A stretch of 64,000 nucleotides of DNA, from the NCBI RefSeq assembly GCF_000374045.1, contig NZ_KB893359.1:186001-250000 (forward strand), written 5' to 3'. Source of the stretch: Segetibacter koreensis DSM 18137 (lineage in GTDB: Bacteria; Bacteroidota; Bacteroidia; Chitinophagales; Chitinophagaceae). Shown here one piece after another: positions 8,903 to 17,930 of this stretch. Each line of letters begins with the position of its first letter. Positions within the stretch are counted from its first letter, which is position 1. Under the pieces are notes generated by a model. The model was given only the letters and a program-made list of their open reading frames with translations. It was not told where the DNA came from and searched no databases. Position numbers and translations under genes: made by a program.

Positions 8903-11710
8903 TTACTTGAAATTGTATTTAAATGAAACTGTGGTAGTGGTTCCGTATTTATACGAATTAATTATTCTGTCTTCGCCTGCTTTAAAGTTGATATTGGTTG
9001 CCTTCGGATCAAATTTGTAGTACCAGCTATAAGACTGTGCAAGTATATCACTGATGGTAAGCTTTATTTCAAACTTGTTTTTGGCAAGTTTTTTTGTTAT
9101 CTGCACATCAAACATATCTCTTGGCTTTTCATATATATTTAGACCCGCACCAAGTATTGATCTGAACCGCAATCTCGGTCCTATTTTATTATACAATGCA
9201 TTTACAACAAAATCATCTTCAGATGAAGAGTAAGTCAATCCACCATTTACAAGATATGGCGATTGGCCTTGTAGAGGATTGCTGCTGCTGATACCTCCAA
9301 ATGTTACCCCGCCTTTTATATAAGCAGCATTTGCATAAGCTGTTAGACGGCTAAAAAAAGCAGTATTAATAAAATCCATTTTTTTTCTTGCCTCCACTTC
9401 TATACCATATGCACTTGCATGATCTGCGTTGCTGTAAGAAAACTTATCGTTACCCAGGTTTACCTGCTCTATGGGCTTATCGAAATATTTATAAAACAAA
9501 CTTGCTGACAATATTTCTCCTGCCGCTGGAAACCATTCGTATTTCAGATCGGCATTGGTATTCTTAGCTCTTACCAGGTCAGGATTTCCGAGAACGGAAA
9601 TATAATTTTCGTAATCGTAAGTTTCATAAGAAGCGAGCTCCCTGAACTCTGGCCTGTTAACCGCCTGAGAACCGGCTAAACGCAAATTAGCTTTATTACT
9701 GAGAGAGTAAGTTAACAGTAATGAAGGCAACACGTCTGTATTGTCTTTTTCAATATTCTTCTTATTGGCGGCTGTTACTTTCTGGTTGTATTTCTCAACT
9801 CTTGCGCCCCAGGTCAGTTTCACCTTGTCTGAAAACTTATTATCAAGCATTACATAACCCGCGTTAGAAATCACCTGCCCTTTGTAATCAATAGATTGGG
9901 AAGGAATGTTGGCAAGTGATAAATTGTACTGATTAATTGTTTGTGGTTGTAACACATTTGAGAAATTTAATCCTTTTGAAATTTCAATAGGAGTCGATAC
10001 ACTGTTAAGTGTGCCATAGCCTAAAGCATCTACCTGTACATTTCTATCCCGGAAATAATTATAAGTGCCAAATTTTAACTTCTGCTGTTTTCCAAAAAGG
10101 TTGAATTGTTTGGTAAGGTTAAGATTTGCGGCATAAATTCCTTCGGATAAAAAAGAATAAATTCTACCCGCATTTCTTATTTCAGGCGAATTTTCGTAAC
10201 CGACTTTAAGATAATAAGTTGAAGGCGTACCGCTATTGGTAACAAACGTGAGTATTTTTTGATCAGGCTGATTTCTATAGGTTAAACCATAAGAGGTAGC
10301 CCAATCGACTGTCCAGCCTTTATTGAGACTATGCAAACCCTCGAGCACCGAGTTGAAAAGGCCATTGTTCATAGCCTCGGTGTTGGTACTCTTATAATAA
10401 AACACTTCGGGATTGTTCACCTCGTTGCGCCCGTTTCTTAATGCTACCGTTTTGGTAAATTCATTATTAAAAATATTTTTCCACGATAGCTTACTTTTTC
10501 CATAAGTGTAGGTAAGATTTAGCAAAGCTGACAAGTTCTTTCTTTCATCATAATTGGTGGTTCCATACTCATACTGAAAAAGCTTATCACTGGTGGCTAA
10601 GTATTCGTCCCTTACACGGTTTACAACTCTTCTGCCTGCACCATAATTAACAGAATAAATAAAACCTAACTTATTATTACCAATAATTTTGGTATCGCCG
10701 CCTGTATAGGAAAAACTTACATTAGGCATACTTTTATAAGCAGGATCAAAGCCAAAAGTATTGGGGAAAAGCTTGGTGACTTCTCTTTTAAAGTGAGGAG
10801 AAGTGTTGAAGAAAGCAGCGCCTCTTCTTCTATAATATGCACCAGGAATAAGCCGTGATTTGTTATCAAAAAAACCTGCCCAATCAAGATTGCCGTTATC
10901 CCTGCTTTTATAAAAATCTTTAAAAGTCGTTAGTGTATTAAAACCGACTGATAAAGACAATTCGTTTAACTGATTTGCAGGAAAATCTTTGGTGGAAACT
11001 TTAATCGCGCCGCCAGAGAAATCTCCTGGCAAGTCTGGTGTAGACGATTTATAGATTACCAGGTTATCTATTAAGGATGAGGGAATAATGTCAAATGAAA
11101 AAGCTTTTTTATCAGGTTCTGTGCTGGGCAATACGGAGTTATTGAGCAAGGAAGTATTATACCTTTCACTCAATCCCCTGATGACTACAAATTTATTATC
11201 CTGCACAGAAGCCCCGCTTACTCTTTTCAAAACCTCCCCGGTGCTTCTGTCTGGCGATCTCTTGATGGCCTCAGCAGAAATACCATCCGAAATAGATGAA
11301 CTGTTTTTTTGCTGAAGATATAATGATGAAACTGTTTCTTTTCGCGTACTTGCTGACCTTACCGTAACATTACTTAATTGGCTGCTGGTCCTTTGCAGGG
11401 CAATCGTGAACGTTTGACCTGCCGTTGCTGCAGAAATATTTTTTAATGTTTTAGATGTAAAACCGATGCTGCTTACGGAAATATTAAACTTACCATCTTG
11501 AGGTATCACTAAAAAAAAACCTCCTTCCGCATCTGAATTTGTACCTTTTTTATTTTGTTCTATTACTATAGAAGCTCCTACAATAGGGCTGTTACTTTCT
11601 ACATCTACTACTTTACCTGAAATTCTGTTAGTTTGCGCAGACCCAACTGAAACAATTTGAATAAGAAATAAGAAAATAAAAATTTTCTTTAGCGCTTTAT
11701 TAGCAGCCAT
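8903..11710 (-). CDS. TonB-dependent outer-membrane receptor with carboxypeptidase-regulatory-like N-terminal domain
   Basis: A 935-residue outer-membrane receptor. The signal peptide (about 1-25, SVGSAQ) is followed by a CarboxypepD_reg-like beta-sandwich (about 28-115, with the RISGKVVDVESNSPIVGAS start). A plug domain (about 140-240) contains VQDNKFVVIRGLSERYN and TPDLPGDFSGGAIKVSTK, and a long beta-barrel ends in aromatic/basic YNFK. No STN signalling domain is present, unlike the two SusC proteins in this window. It depends on the ExbB/ExbD system for energy. The paired lipoprotein lies just downstream. Regulation is suggested by the 11-bp-phased TTAAC array at 11760-11786. A phosphate-related substrate is a guess based only on that array; siderophore or peptide uptake is equally possible. 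Confidence 0.9.
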   Translation of the reverse strand: MAANKALKKIFIFLFLIQIVSVGSAQTNRISGKVVDVESNSPIVGASIVIEQNKKGTNSDAEGGFFLVIPQDGKFNISVSSIGFTSKTLKNISAATAGQTFTIALQRTSSQLSNVTVRSASTRKETVSSLYLQQKNSSSISDGISAEAIKRSPDRSTGEVLKRVSGASVQDNKFVVIRGLSERYNTSLLNNSVLPSTEPDKKAFSFDIIPSSLIDNLVIYKSSTPDLPGDFSGGAIKVSTKDFPANQLNELSLSVGFNTLTTFKDFYKSRDNGNLDWAGFFDNKSRLIPGAYYRRRGAAFFNTSPHFKREVTKLFPNTFGFDPAYKSMPNVSFSYTGGDTKIIGNNKLGFIYSVNYGAGRRVVNRVRDEYLATSDKLFQYEYGTTNYDERKNLSALLNLTYTYGKSKLSWKNIFNNEFTKTVALRNGRNEVNNPEVFYYKSTNTEAMNNGLFNSVLEGLHSLNKGWTVDWATSYGLTYRNQPDQKILTFVTNSGTPSTYYLKVGYENSPEIRNAGRIYSFLSEGIYAANLNLTKQFNLFGKQQKLKFGTYNYFRDRNVQVDALGYGTLNSVSTPIEISKGLNFSNVLQPQTINQYNLSLANIPSQSIDYKGQVISNAGYVMLDNKFSDKVKLTWGARVEKYNQKVTAANKKNIEKDNTDVLPSLLLTYSLSNKANLRLAGSQAVNRPEFRELASYETYDYENYISVLGNPDLVRAKNTNADLKYEWFPAAGEILSASLFYKYFDKPIEQVNLGNDKFSYSNADHASAYGIEVEARKKMDFINTAFFSRLTAYANAAYIKGGVTFGGISSSNPLQGQSPYLVNGGLTYSSSEDDFVVNALYNKIGPRLRFRSILGAGLNIYEKPRDMFDVQITKKLAKNKFEIKLTISDILAQSYSWYYKFDPKATNINFKAGEDRIINSYKYGTTTTVSFKYNFK

Positions 11711-11759
11711 GGTTTTTATAATTTGAGGACGAAATTCTACCTCTACTATTATTGAATTG

Positions 11760-11786
11760 TTAACTAAAAATTACTTTACCGTTAAC
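11760..11786 (-). promoter_or_regulatory. 11-bp-phased TTAAC repeats upstream of the TonB-dependent receptor gene (Pho-box-like)
   Basis: TTAAC (11760), TTACT (11771) and TTAAC (11782) are spaced exactly 11 bp. The flanks form an inverted repeat, TTGTTAAC ... GTTAACAA, with a 16-nt spacer. A fourth weaker unit, TTATT, lies at 11749. The array ends 50 nt before the start codon at 11710. Architecture, core sequence and distance all match the array in front of the lipoprotein gene, pointing to shared control by one dimeric or tandem-binding regulator. Confidence 0.55.
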
Positions 11787-11992
11787 AAAGTCGTTCGTAT
11801 AAAATTTTAATATTAATAATAGTACGCATCGAATTCATTTAGGAGTTTAATGCCATAGAGGTAAAGTCAAATGCAATTCATTTTATTTTTTAAATTCTTG
11901 TTTTTAGTCTTCTTACAGAACTTCCCTACCCAAACAACAAATAAAATTTATTTTCGTAGATTGCTTACAGAACGATCAATAACTAAAAATGA

Positions 11993-14905
11993 ATGGCGGA
12001 CATAGATGTTTTACAATACTTACAGGAACAATTTTCATCAAAGCAAGAAAAGTTTATACCTGATACAAAAAATGCAGCACAAAATGAGAAGCTGGTTGTA
12101 GTATTGAAGCAGCATAGGTTTTACAAGCAATTGTGTATAGAATTGTATAAAGCAACTGCTACGCTGGCGGGGAAAATAAAAAATCCGCTAACACCTGTCA
12201 ACCCTTTAGACGTTGTATGGAAAACAAATGATCCTCGTGAACTTCAATTTTTTTCAGCTATTGCCCGCTTTCAGAATAATGCCACAGCAAATAAATCAGC
12301 AGCGGACATAGACGCGTTAAGAGCCCTTATAAAAAATCCACTAAATCTTTCTTTTTTGTATCACAACCCAGAATTTTCAGAAAATGTTGTTGCTGGTTCA
12401 CTCGCCCCTGTAACTGTAGGATCGGTTGCAGATGACGTAATGCTTTTCGTTGATAAGAAAGTGAATGAATATGAAGTTACACTTGAGATTAAAATAAAAG
12501 GCTTCCAATACAATCTAAAAGATGTTGAGATCAAGTATGATTTTTTTGTTTTGATAAATGATGCCATTCATTTAATTGCCAATTTTCAAATTCTGCACGT
12601 AGTTCAGTCCTTTAAGCAAAACAAGGGCGGTTTATCTTTTAATGAAACCAAATTCAAGGAGTTCCGGCAAAACATACTTTCAAAACTGGAAGATATAATG
12701 AGTGTATATTATTCATATATAGAAGTTGGCACCCAGAAGCAAATAGAGAATAGTGAAGTGAATGTGCGGGAAGAAAAATATATTTTTTTATCTGATCTTG
12801 ATAATTATGTTTTAATAGACCCCGTAATGAAATATGGAACTGCAGAGATTCCGGTCCGAACAAAAAGGCCGGTCTATGCAACGGATAATAAGGGAAATAC
12901 ATTTACTATAAAACGTAATGAGGAAGCTGAGATCAAGTTCATAGCATTGTTAATAAAGCAACATCCTGACTTTAATGAACAACTTGATAATTACCTCCCC
13001 TATTTCTATTTGCATAAAAAACGATTTTTAAATGAAGACTGGTTTTTAAATGCGTTTGAAGAATGGGAAAATCACGGCATTTCGGTATTTGGCTTTAACC
13101 AATTGAAAGGAAACAAACTGAATGCACATAAAGCAAAGATCACTATTCGTGTTACCAGTGGTACCAATTGGTTTAATACCGACATACAAGTTCGTTTTGG
13201 AAGAAAGAAAGCGCCGCTAAAACAGTTGCAGCAATCGGTACGCAATAAAAATAAATATGTCCACCTCCACGATGGGACACTGGGCATTCTTCCTGACGAA
13301 TGGATTGAAAAATTTTCGAGCTATTTTAATGCAGGAGAAATTATACATGATGAATTGATTACGCCTAAAATAAATTTTTCAGCAATTTCTCAATTGTATG
13401 AAACTGAATTACTCGATGAGCAAGTGAAGAGTGAATTGTTGATGTTTCATTCAACATTTGAAAATTTTGATTCTATACCCTATATAGAAGTTCCTGCTGA
13501 GTTAAACGCTACCCTTCGTGATTACCAGAAGCATGGACTATACTGGCTAAACTTTTTGGATGACTACAACTTCGGAGGCTGCCTTGCAGATGATATGGGC
13601 CTGGGTAAATCAATTCAAATAATTGCCTTTATTTTATCCCAAAGAAAAAAAAGGAAACATAATACCAATCTTATTGTAGTACCAACCTCGCTTATTTTTA
13701 ACTGGCAGGCAGAAGTTGAAAAGTTTGCACCGTCGATTAAAATATATATCATAAATGGCTTAGGTAAAGCAAAAGACGTACAGCAATTTAACAATTATGA
13801 GATCGTTCTTATCTCTTATGGAACCTTACTGGCAACTGTTACTTACTTAAGAAAGTATGAGTTCAATTATGTTTTTTTGGATGAATCGCAAAACATTAAA
13901 AACATCGACTCACAGCGCTACCAGGCAGCAAGGCTTTTACAAGCAAGAAATAAAATTGCCATAACAGGTACGCCTGTTGAAAACAATGTATTTGATTTGT
14001 TTGCGCAGACGTCTTTTGCATGCCCGGGATTACTAGGCAATAAACAACATTTTAGAGATATTTATTCTATTCCTATTGATAAGTTTAAAAGCAGCAAAAG
14101 GGCTATTGAACTACAGCAAAAAGTTGCGCCATTTATTTTAAGAAGAACAAAAAAACAGGTCGCAACAGAATTACCAGAAAAGACAGAAATGGTACTGTAT
14201 TGCCCAATGGACACTGTACAACGCAAAGTGTACGATGCCTATGAAAAAGAGTTTCGTGAATTTATTACAGCAGAAAGCAACGAAGAAATCAAAAAAAATT
14301 CAATGCATGTTTTAAGAGGATTAACGAGGCTGCGACAAATTTGCAATTCACTGGCGTTATTGGTAGATGAAAAACTGTATGGAGACGCATCTGCCAAAAT
14401 AGACCTGCTTGTGGAACAAATTGAAAACAAATCTGACCAACATAAAATATTAATCTTCTCACAGTTTGTTACAATGCTCGACCTGGTAAAAAAAGAATTA
14501 AAAACAAGAAACATTAGGTATGAGTATCTTACCGGGAGTACAAAAAACAGGGAGGCTGTAGTTAATAACTTCCGGGAGAATACAAATGTGCGAGTGTTTC
14601 TCATCAGCCTGAAAGCCGGGGGTACGGGTTTAAATTTGATTGAAGCCGATTATGTTTACCTTTTAGATCCCTGGTGGAACCCTGCAGTGGAAAACCAGGC
14701 TATTGACCGCAGTTACCGGATAGGGCAAAACAAACACGTAGTGGCCATCCGGCTGATCTGCCCTGATACAATTGAAGAAAAGATTATGAAGCTGCAAGCC
14801 TCTAAAAGAGATCTATCGGATGAGGTGGTTAAAACAGACGCCTCAATTTTAAAGTCCATTACAAAAAATGATTTGCTCGAGTTGGTGAAGTCCCGGACAC
14901 TATAG
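11993..14905 (+). CDS. SNF2/Rad54-family DEAD/DEAH-box helicase
   Basis: A 970-residue ATP-dependent DNA translocase. The N-terminal half (about 1-500) is a bacterial SNF2-associated region that I cannot assign finely. The ATPase core starts near residue 505. Motif I is DDMGLGKS (533-540). Motif II is DESQ (630-633) instead of the usual DEAH or DEAQ; the Asp-Glu pair that handles Mg-ATP is kept. Motif III is ITGTPVENN. Lobe 2 has ISLKAGGTGLNL and a motif VI, DRSYRIGQ (R909). Bacterial homologues act in nucleoprotein remodelling or RNA polymerase recycling (RapA-like), but the precise role is unknown. It is monocistronic, divergent from the receptor gene and convergent with a small lipoprotein gene. 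The start at 11993 gives MADIDVLQYLQEQF. Confidence 0.9.
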   Translation: MADIDVLQYLQEQFSSKQEKFIPDTKNAAQNEKLVVVLKQHRFYKQLCIELYKATATLAGKIKNPLTPVNPLDVVWKTNDPRELQFFSAIARFQNNATANKSAADIDALRALIKNPLNLSFLYHNPEFSENVVAGSLAPVTVGSVADDVMLFVDKKVNEYEVTLEIKIKGFQYNLKDVEIKYDFFVLINDAIHLIANFQILHVVQSFKQNKGGLSFNETKFKEFRQNILSKLEDIMSVYYSYIEVGTQKQIENSEVNVREEKYIFLSDLDNYVLIDPVMKYGTAEIPVRTKRPVYATDNKGNTFTIKRNEEAEIKFIALLIKQHPDFNEQLDNYLPYFYLHKKRFLNEDWFLNAFEEWENHGISVFGFNQLKGNKLNAHKAKITIRVTSGTNWFNTDIQVRFGRKKAPLKQLQQSVRNKNKYVHLHDGTLGILPDEWIEKFSSYFNAGEIIHDELITPKINFSAISQLYETELLDEQVKSELLMFHSTFENFDSIPYIEVPAELNATLRDYQKHGLYWLNFLDDYNFGGCLADDMGLGKSIQIIAFILSQRKKRKHNTNLIVVPTSLIFNWQAEVEKFAPSIKIYIINGLGKAKDVQQFNNYEIVLISYGTLLATVTYLRKYEFNYVFLDESQNIKNIDSQRYQAARLLQARNKIAITGTPVENNVFDLFAQTSFACPGLLGNKQHFRDIYSIPIDKFKSSKRAIELQQKVAPFILRRTKKQVATELPEKTEMVLYCPMDTVQRKVYDAYEKEFREFITAESNEEIKKNSMHVLRGLTRLRQICNSLALLVDEKLYGDASAKIDLLVEQIENKSDQHKILIFSQFVTMLDLVKKELKTRNIRYEYLTGSTKNREAVVNNFRENTNVRVFLISLKAGGTGLNLIEADYVYLLDPWWNPAVENQAIDRSYRIGQNKHVVAIRLICPDTIEEKIMKLQASKRDLSDEVVKTDASILKSITKNDLLELVKSRTL

Positions 14906-15008
14906 CTAATAAGAAGCCGTTGATGGAGGAGACGGAAATACGAGATGCAAAGATTTCTGCTCCTTTTGGTTCGATGCGCCTTTTTATTTATTCAGATATT
15001 TTTTTCAC

Positions 15009-15437
15009 TTATTCTAACAACTCAACACGACTCACTTTATCAAGAGGTATAGTATGAGGTTCATCGAAAGTATAACTGGTTGAGTCTTTCATATAAAGAT
15101 AGATTTTTGACAATACTGAATCTTCCCCTTTCTTAAGCTGATATCCGTTAGTTTCTACGTTTTTTACATTTACAAGACGAGATGAGTCCACTTTATCAAG
15201 GGTAACCGTCATTTCTTTTTTTGCCTTATCCAGATCCACAGAAGTAATATTATATACGTTTATACCGGACTGCAGAATGAAGTACCGTTGATCCTTCTTT
15301 GCCCGCTCTATAACGCCCGGATATTTAGATTGGGAGGTAACCGTCTTTGCATTTAAATAACCATTAGAACAACTTGAGAAAGCAAATGAGAAAATAAAGG
15401 CAAAAATGGCAATACTGTAGAACGGGGAAGTCTTCAT
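15009..15437 (-). CDS. Small hypothetical lipoprotein
   Basis: A 142-residue protein with a long hydrophobic signal and lipobox FAFSSC (Cys23), so it is probably an outer-membrane-anchored lipoprotein. The mature part has alternating beta-type segments (YFILQSGINVYNITSVDLD, KKEMTVTLDKVDS, PHTIPLDKVSRVELLE) and no Cys. I do not recognise a family. It is transcribed convergently with the SNF2 gene and divergently from the phosphoesterase gene, apparently alone. Confidence 0.65.
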   Translation of the reverse strand: MKTSPFYSIAIFAFIFSFAFSSCSNGYLNAKTVTSQSKYPGVIERAKKDQRYFILQSGINVYNITSVDLDKAKKEMTVTLDKVDSSRLVNVKNVETNGYQLKKGEDSVLSKIYLYMKDSTSYTFDEPHTIPLDKVSRVELLE

Positions 15438-15677
15438 AGAAGTTTTTTTTGGTAAAAGAAGGCTAATTTTATTGAAAGTAAAAACATTTCCAGATGTGTA
15501 AACTTACTTATTTTTCTAATTGTCTTTCAGTTTTTTGCCATTGCAGCATGGCACCCGTTCGTTTATCAAGTAAAAACTACTAAATCCCGTAATTAGGAAT
15601 AATATAATTAATCATCTCTCATATAACATTTGATTTTTTTATTATATATTGAAGGATAATCTCATCAAAAAATTGTA

Positions 15678-16613
15678 ATGAAGAAAGTAGAAATGTTTAT
15701 CCTTTTAATACTAATAATATTATTTGGATGTAAAAAACAAGCAGAGCAACTTTTACAAGTAGATAATAATTCTACTATAGTTAAAGAAACAGGCTCATAT
15801 GGTACTGCTGCGATTCCAAACTCAACAGCAACCGTCCCTCACGTGCCAAGTCATATAATTTTTGTCTGGTTTGAGAATAAGGACTACAATGCAATCATAG
15901 GAAACCGGGCTGCACCTTACATAAACTCTTTGATTACCCGGGGTACGCTGTTCACTAACACTTATGGATTAACACATCCAAGTTATCCAAATTATATTCG
16001 TTTTTTTTCGGGGCAATCCAATGGTGTAGTTGATGACAACTGTATAAGTGGCAGCCCCTTTAAAACCAGTACAATGTATAACTCTTTAAAGGGCAAAGGT
16101 GTTTCCTTTAAATGGTTTAGTGAAGGTTTGCCATATGCAGGTAGTCGCACATGTAGTTCAGGTTATTATAAAGAGAAACATAATCCCACTACAGTATTTA
16201 CCCAGGTTCCTGATACAATAAATCAACCTATCACTGCTATGAATTTAACCGACACATCAAAATATAAATACTTACCGAGAGTTGCCTGTGTTACACCTAA
16301 CATGATTAATGATATGCACGACGGAACGATTAACCAGGGTGACACCTGGTTTAAAAAGAATTTTAGCAAACTAATTGACTGGAGTATTAAGCATAACTCA
16401 ATTGTGGTGGTTTATTTTGACGAAAGTGAAAGTGGAATTAATAACAGAATTCCGGTAATCGCGGTTGGACAATATGTTGCTGCCAATTTAAAATTAGTTA
16501 CAAAATATGACCATTACAATTGGACAAAAACAGTCTGCGCTATGTTTGGCGCGAATAACACGTGGACTTCAAACTTAAACAGCAGACAACTTATTACCGG
16601 ATGTTGGAAATAA
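15678..16613 (+). CDS. Phosphoesterase family lipoprotein (PF04185, acid phosphatase-like)
   Basis: A 311-residue lipoprotein: signal MKKVEMFILLILIILFGC with Cys18 at the lipobox and Lys-Lys after it. The catalytic domain (about 55-310) has PF04185 landmarks: IIFVWFENKDYNAIIG, then the THPSYPNYIRFFSG block that typifies acid phosphatase and phospholipase C-like members, VVVYFDESE (metal-binding Asp), and a His-containing YDHYNW near the end. The expected activity is hydrolysis of phosphate esters at the cell surface. It is shorter than classical bacterial phospholipase C (about 700 residues) and closer to single-domain acid phosphatases. The gene ends 22 bp from the convergent J-KTSC gene. 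Substrate unknown; no TTAAC array is seen upstream. Confidence 0.82.
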   Translation: MKKVEMFILLILIILFGCKKQAEQLLQVDNNSTIVKETGSYGTAAIPNSTATVPHVPSHIIFVWFENKDYNAIIGNRAAPYINSLITRGTLFTNTYGLTHPSYPNYIRFFSGQSNGVVDDNCISGSPFKTSTMYNSLKGKGVSFKWFSEGLPYAGSRTCSSGYYKEKHNPTTVFTQVPDTINQPITAMNLTDTSKYKYLPRVACVTPNMINDMHDGTINQGDTWFKKNFSKLIDWSIKHNSIVVVYFDESESGINNRIPVIAVGQYVAANLKLVTKYDHYNWTKTVCAMFGANNTWTSNLNSRQLITGCWK

Positions 16614-16635
16614 CCCTTACCTAAGAAATTTTGGC

Positions 16636-17082
16636 CTAAACAATAGAAGTGGCTTTACTAATTTCCCTGTAAATAAATGAGCCACAAATATGCCTGCGTG
16701 CAAACCTACCGGGAGTATCAGCATTAACCAATTTGATGTAGAGAGATCTTGGCACATCAAAATATTCATAGCAGTTGCCTTCCGCATAGGTTATCTGAAG
16801 GTTTGCTCCTTTATAATTATAATCTACAATTATAGAAGAGGTTATAATATTTGTATATTCCTCTAAAGACGAGGCATGTGTCTCAGGAGAAATGCTAACT
16901 AAAAAATGATAAGCTTCAATTACCTTCTTGCTTTTTTCCTGCGCCGCCTCCAGTTCACTACTATCCTGGAATTTATCCGGGTGCCATTCTTTCATCAAAT
17001 TCCTGTAAACTGTCTTTAATTCCTTTAAACCTGCCTTTTCATCAACACCCAGCATTTTTCTGTAACCAATGATCTTCTTCAA
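16636..17082 (-). CDS. J-domain protein fused to a KTSC domain
   Basis: A 148-residue cytoplasmic protein with two parts. Residues 1-65 form a J-domain with the HPD tripeptide at 34-36 (MKEWHPDKF), which stimulates DnaK ATPase. Residues about 75-140 match the KTSC domain (SSIIVDYNYKGANLQITYAEG, then YEYFDVPRSLYIKL and IYREI), a small fold proposed to bind nucleic acid or act with RNA-processing systems. There is no Gly/Phe-rich or zinc-finger region, so it is not a general DnaJ. It may direct DnaK to a particular client. It sits between the phosphoesterase and the sigma factor gene, divergent from the latter. Confidence 0.85.
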   Translation of the reverse strand: MKKIIGYRKMLGVDEKAGLKELKTVYRNLMKEWHPDKFQDSSELEAAQEKSKKVIEAYHFLVSISPETHASSLEEYTNIITSSIIVDYNYKGANLQITYAEGNCYEYFDVPRSLYIKLVNADTPGRFARRHICGSFIYREISKATSIV

Positions 17083-17306
17083 TTTCCTTAAATTTCTGCA
17101 ATGCTACGCTCTTTTAGTGTTTAAACGCCAAGAACTATCAAATATAACATTCTACTATGATCTCTTTTGCGCGATAGTAGCGCGAAGTATCTGCATCTCG
17201 CTCACTTCACACCTCTATCTTACTCAATATTTACACCTCTCATTCATTAATAATTATTTAACGTAACTTCCAAAAATAATTAAATATCTATCTTAGTAAT
17301 CCTTAG

Positions 17307-17834
17307 ATGTTCGAAAGCAAACATTGGAAAGACATTGAGTGTGGAGACCTTAACGCATATTCCAAGGCTTATGTTTTCTACTATAATAAATTATTTAATT
17401 ATGGTAGAAATTTTACCGATAACACGGCAATTATAGAAGATGCTATACAAAGTGTTTTCATTATGGTTTGGAAAAACCGGGAAAAACTCAATGCTATTCA
17501 CTCTCCTCACACGTACATTTTTTCTGCTTTTCGAAATCATATTTTTAAAGAAAAAAAGAATTTACTTGAAACAAGTTTGTTTAAAATAAAACAAGACGAA
17601 GATTTTGAGTTTGGGATTGATGCGATCTTAATCAGTAAGGATACAAGTGCGGAATTGAGCAATCGAATTCAACAAGCTTTAAATAAACTTACGGCGAGGC
17701 AAAAAGAAGCTATTTTTCTAAGATTTTATGAAGCCTTATCGTATGAGGAAGTTGCGCAGGTAATGCATATCTCTGTAAAAGCAACTTACAAACTAATGGC
17801 CAGATCTTTATTACAACTAAAAGAACTTATGTAA
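17307..17834 (+). CDS. ECF RNA polymerase sigma factor (sigma-70 family)
   Basis: A 175-residue extracytoplasmic-function sigma factor. Region 2 is at about 20-85 (YYNKLFNYGRNFTDN, then IEDAIQSVFIMVWKNREKL, binding core polymerase and -10 DNA). Region 4 is at about 118-172 (ALNKLTARQKEAIFLRFYE, then LSYEEVAQVMHISVKATYKL, the -35 helix-turn-helix). This type in Bacteroidota normally pairs with a FecR anti-sigma next to a SusC gene. Here FecR lies 16 kb away at the other end of a minus-strand SusCD locus, and this gene is convergent with that locus's last SusD gene. It is the only ECF sigma gene in the window and so the best candidate partner for FecR. A terminator overlaps its last codons. Confidence 0.92.
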   Translation: MFESKHWKDIECGDLNAYSKAYVFYYNKLFNYGRNFTDNTAIIEDAIQSVFIMVWKNREKLNAIHSPHTYIFSAFRNHIFKEKKNLLETSLFKIKQDEDFEFGIDAILISKDTSAELSNRIQQALNKLTARQKEAIFLRFYEALSYEEVAQVMHISVKATYKLMARSLLQLKELM

Positions 17835-17858
17835 ATCAGATTTACACAAGTTCTTTTT
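17819..17858. terminator. Bidirectional terminator overlapping the sigma factor stop codon
   Basis: The outer stem AAAAGAACTT (17819-17828) pairs with AAGTTCTTTT (17848-17857). After one mismatch an inner stem TGTAAA/TTTACA (17830-17835 with 17841-17846) closes a TCAGA loop. The TAA stop at 17832-17834 lies inside the stem. T-runs on both strands let it end both the sigma transcript and the long SusCD transcript arriving from the right. Confidence 0.8.
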
Positions 17859-17930
17859 ATTTATAACATTCGGGGGAGGTGAAAAGATAGGAGTCTTATT
17901 TAAAAAACTTTGAAATTTTCACTCGAATAT

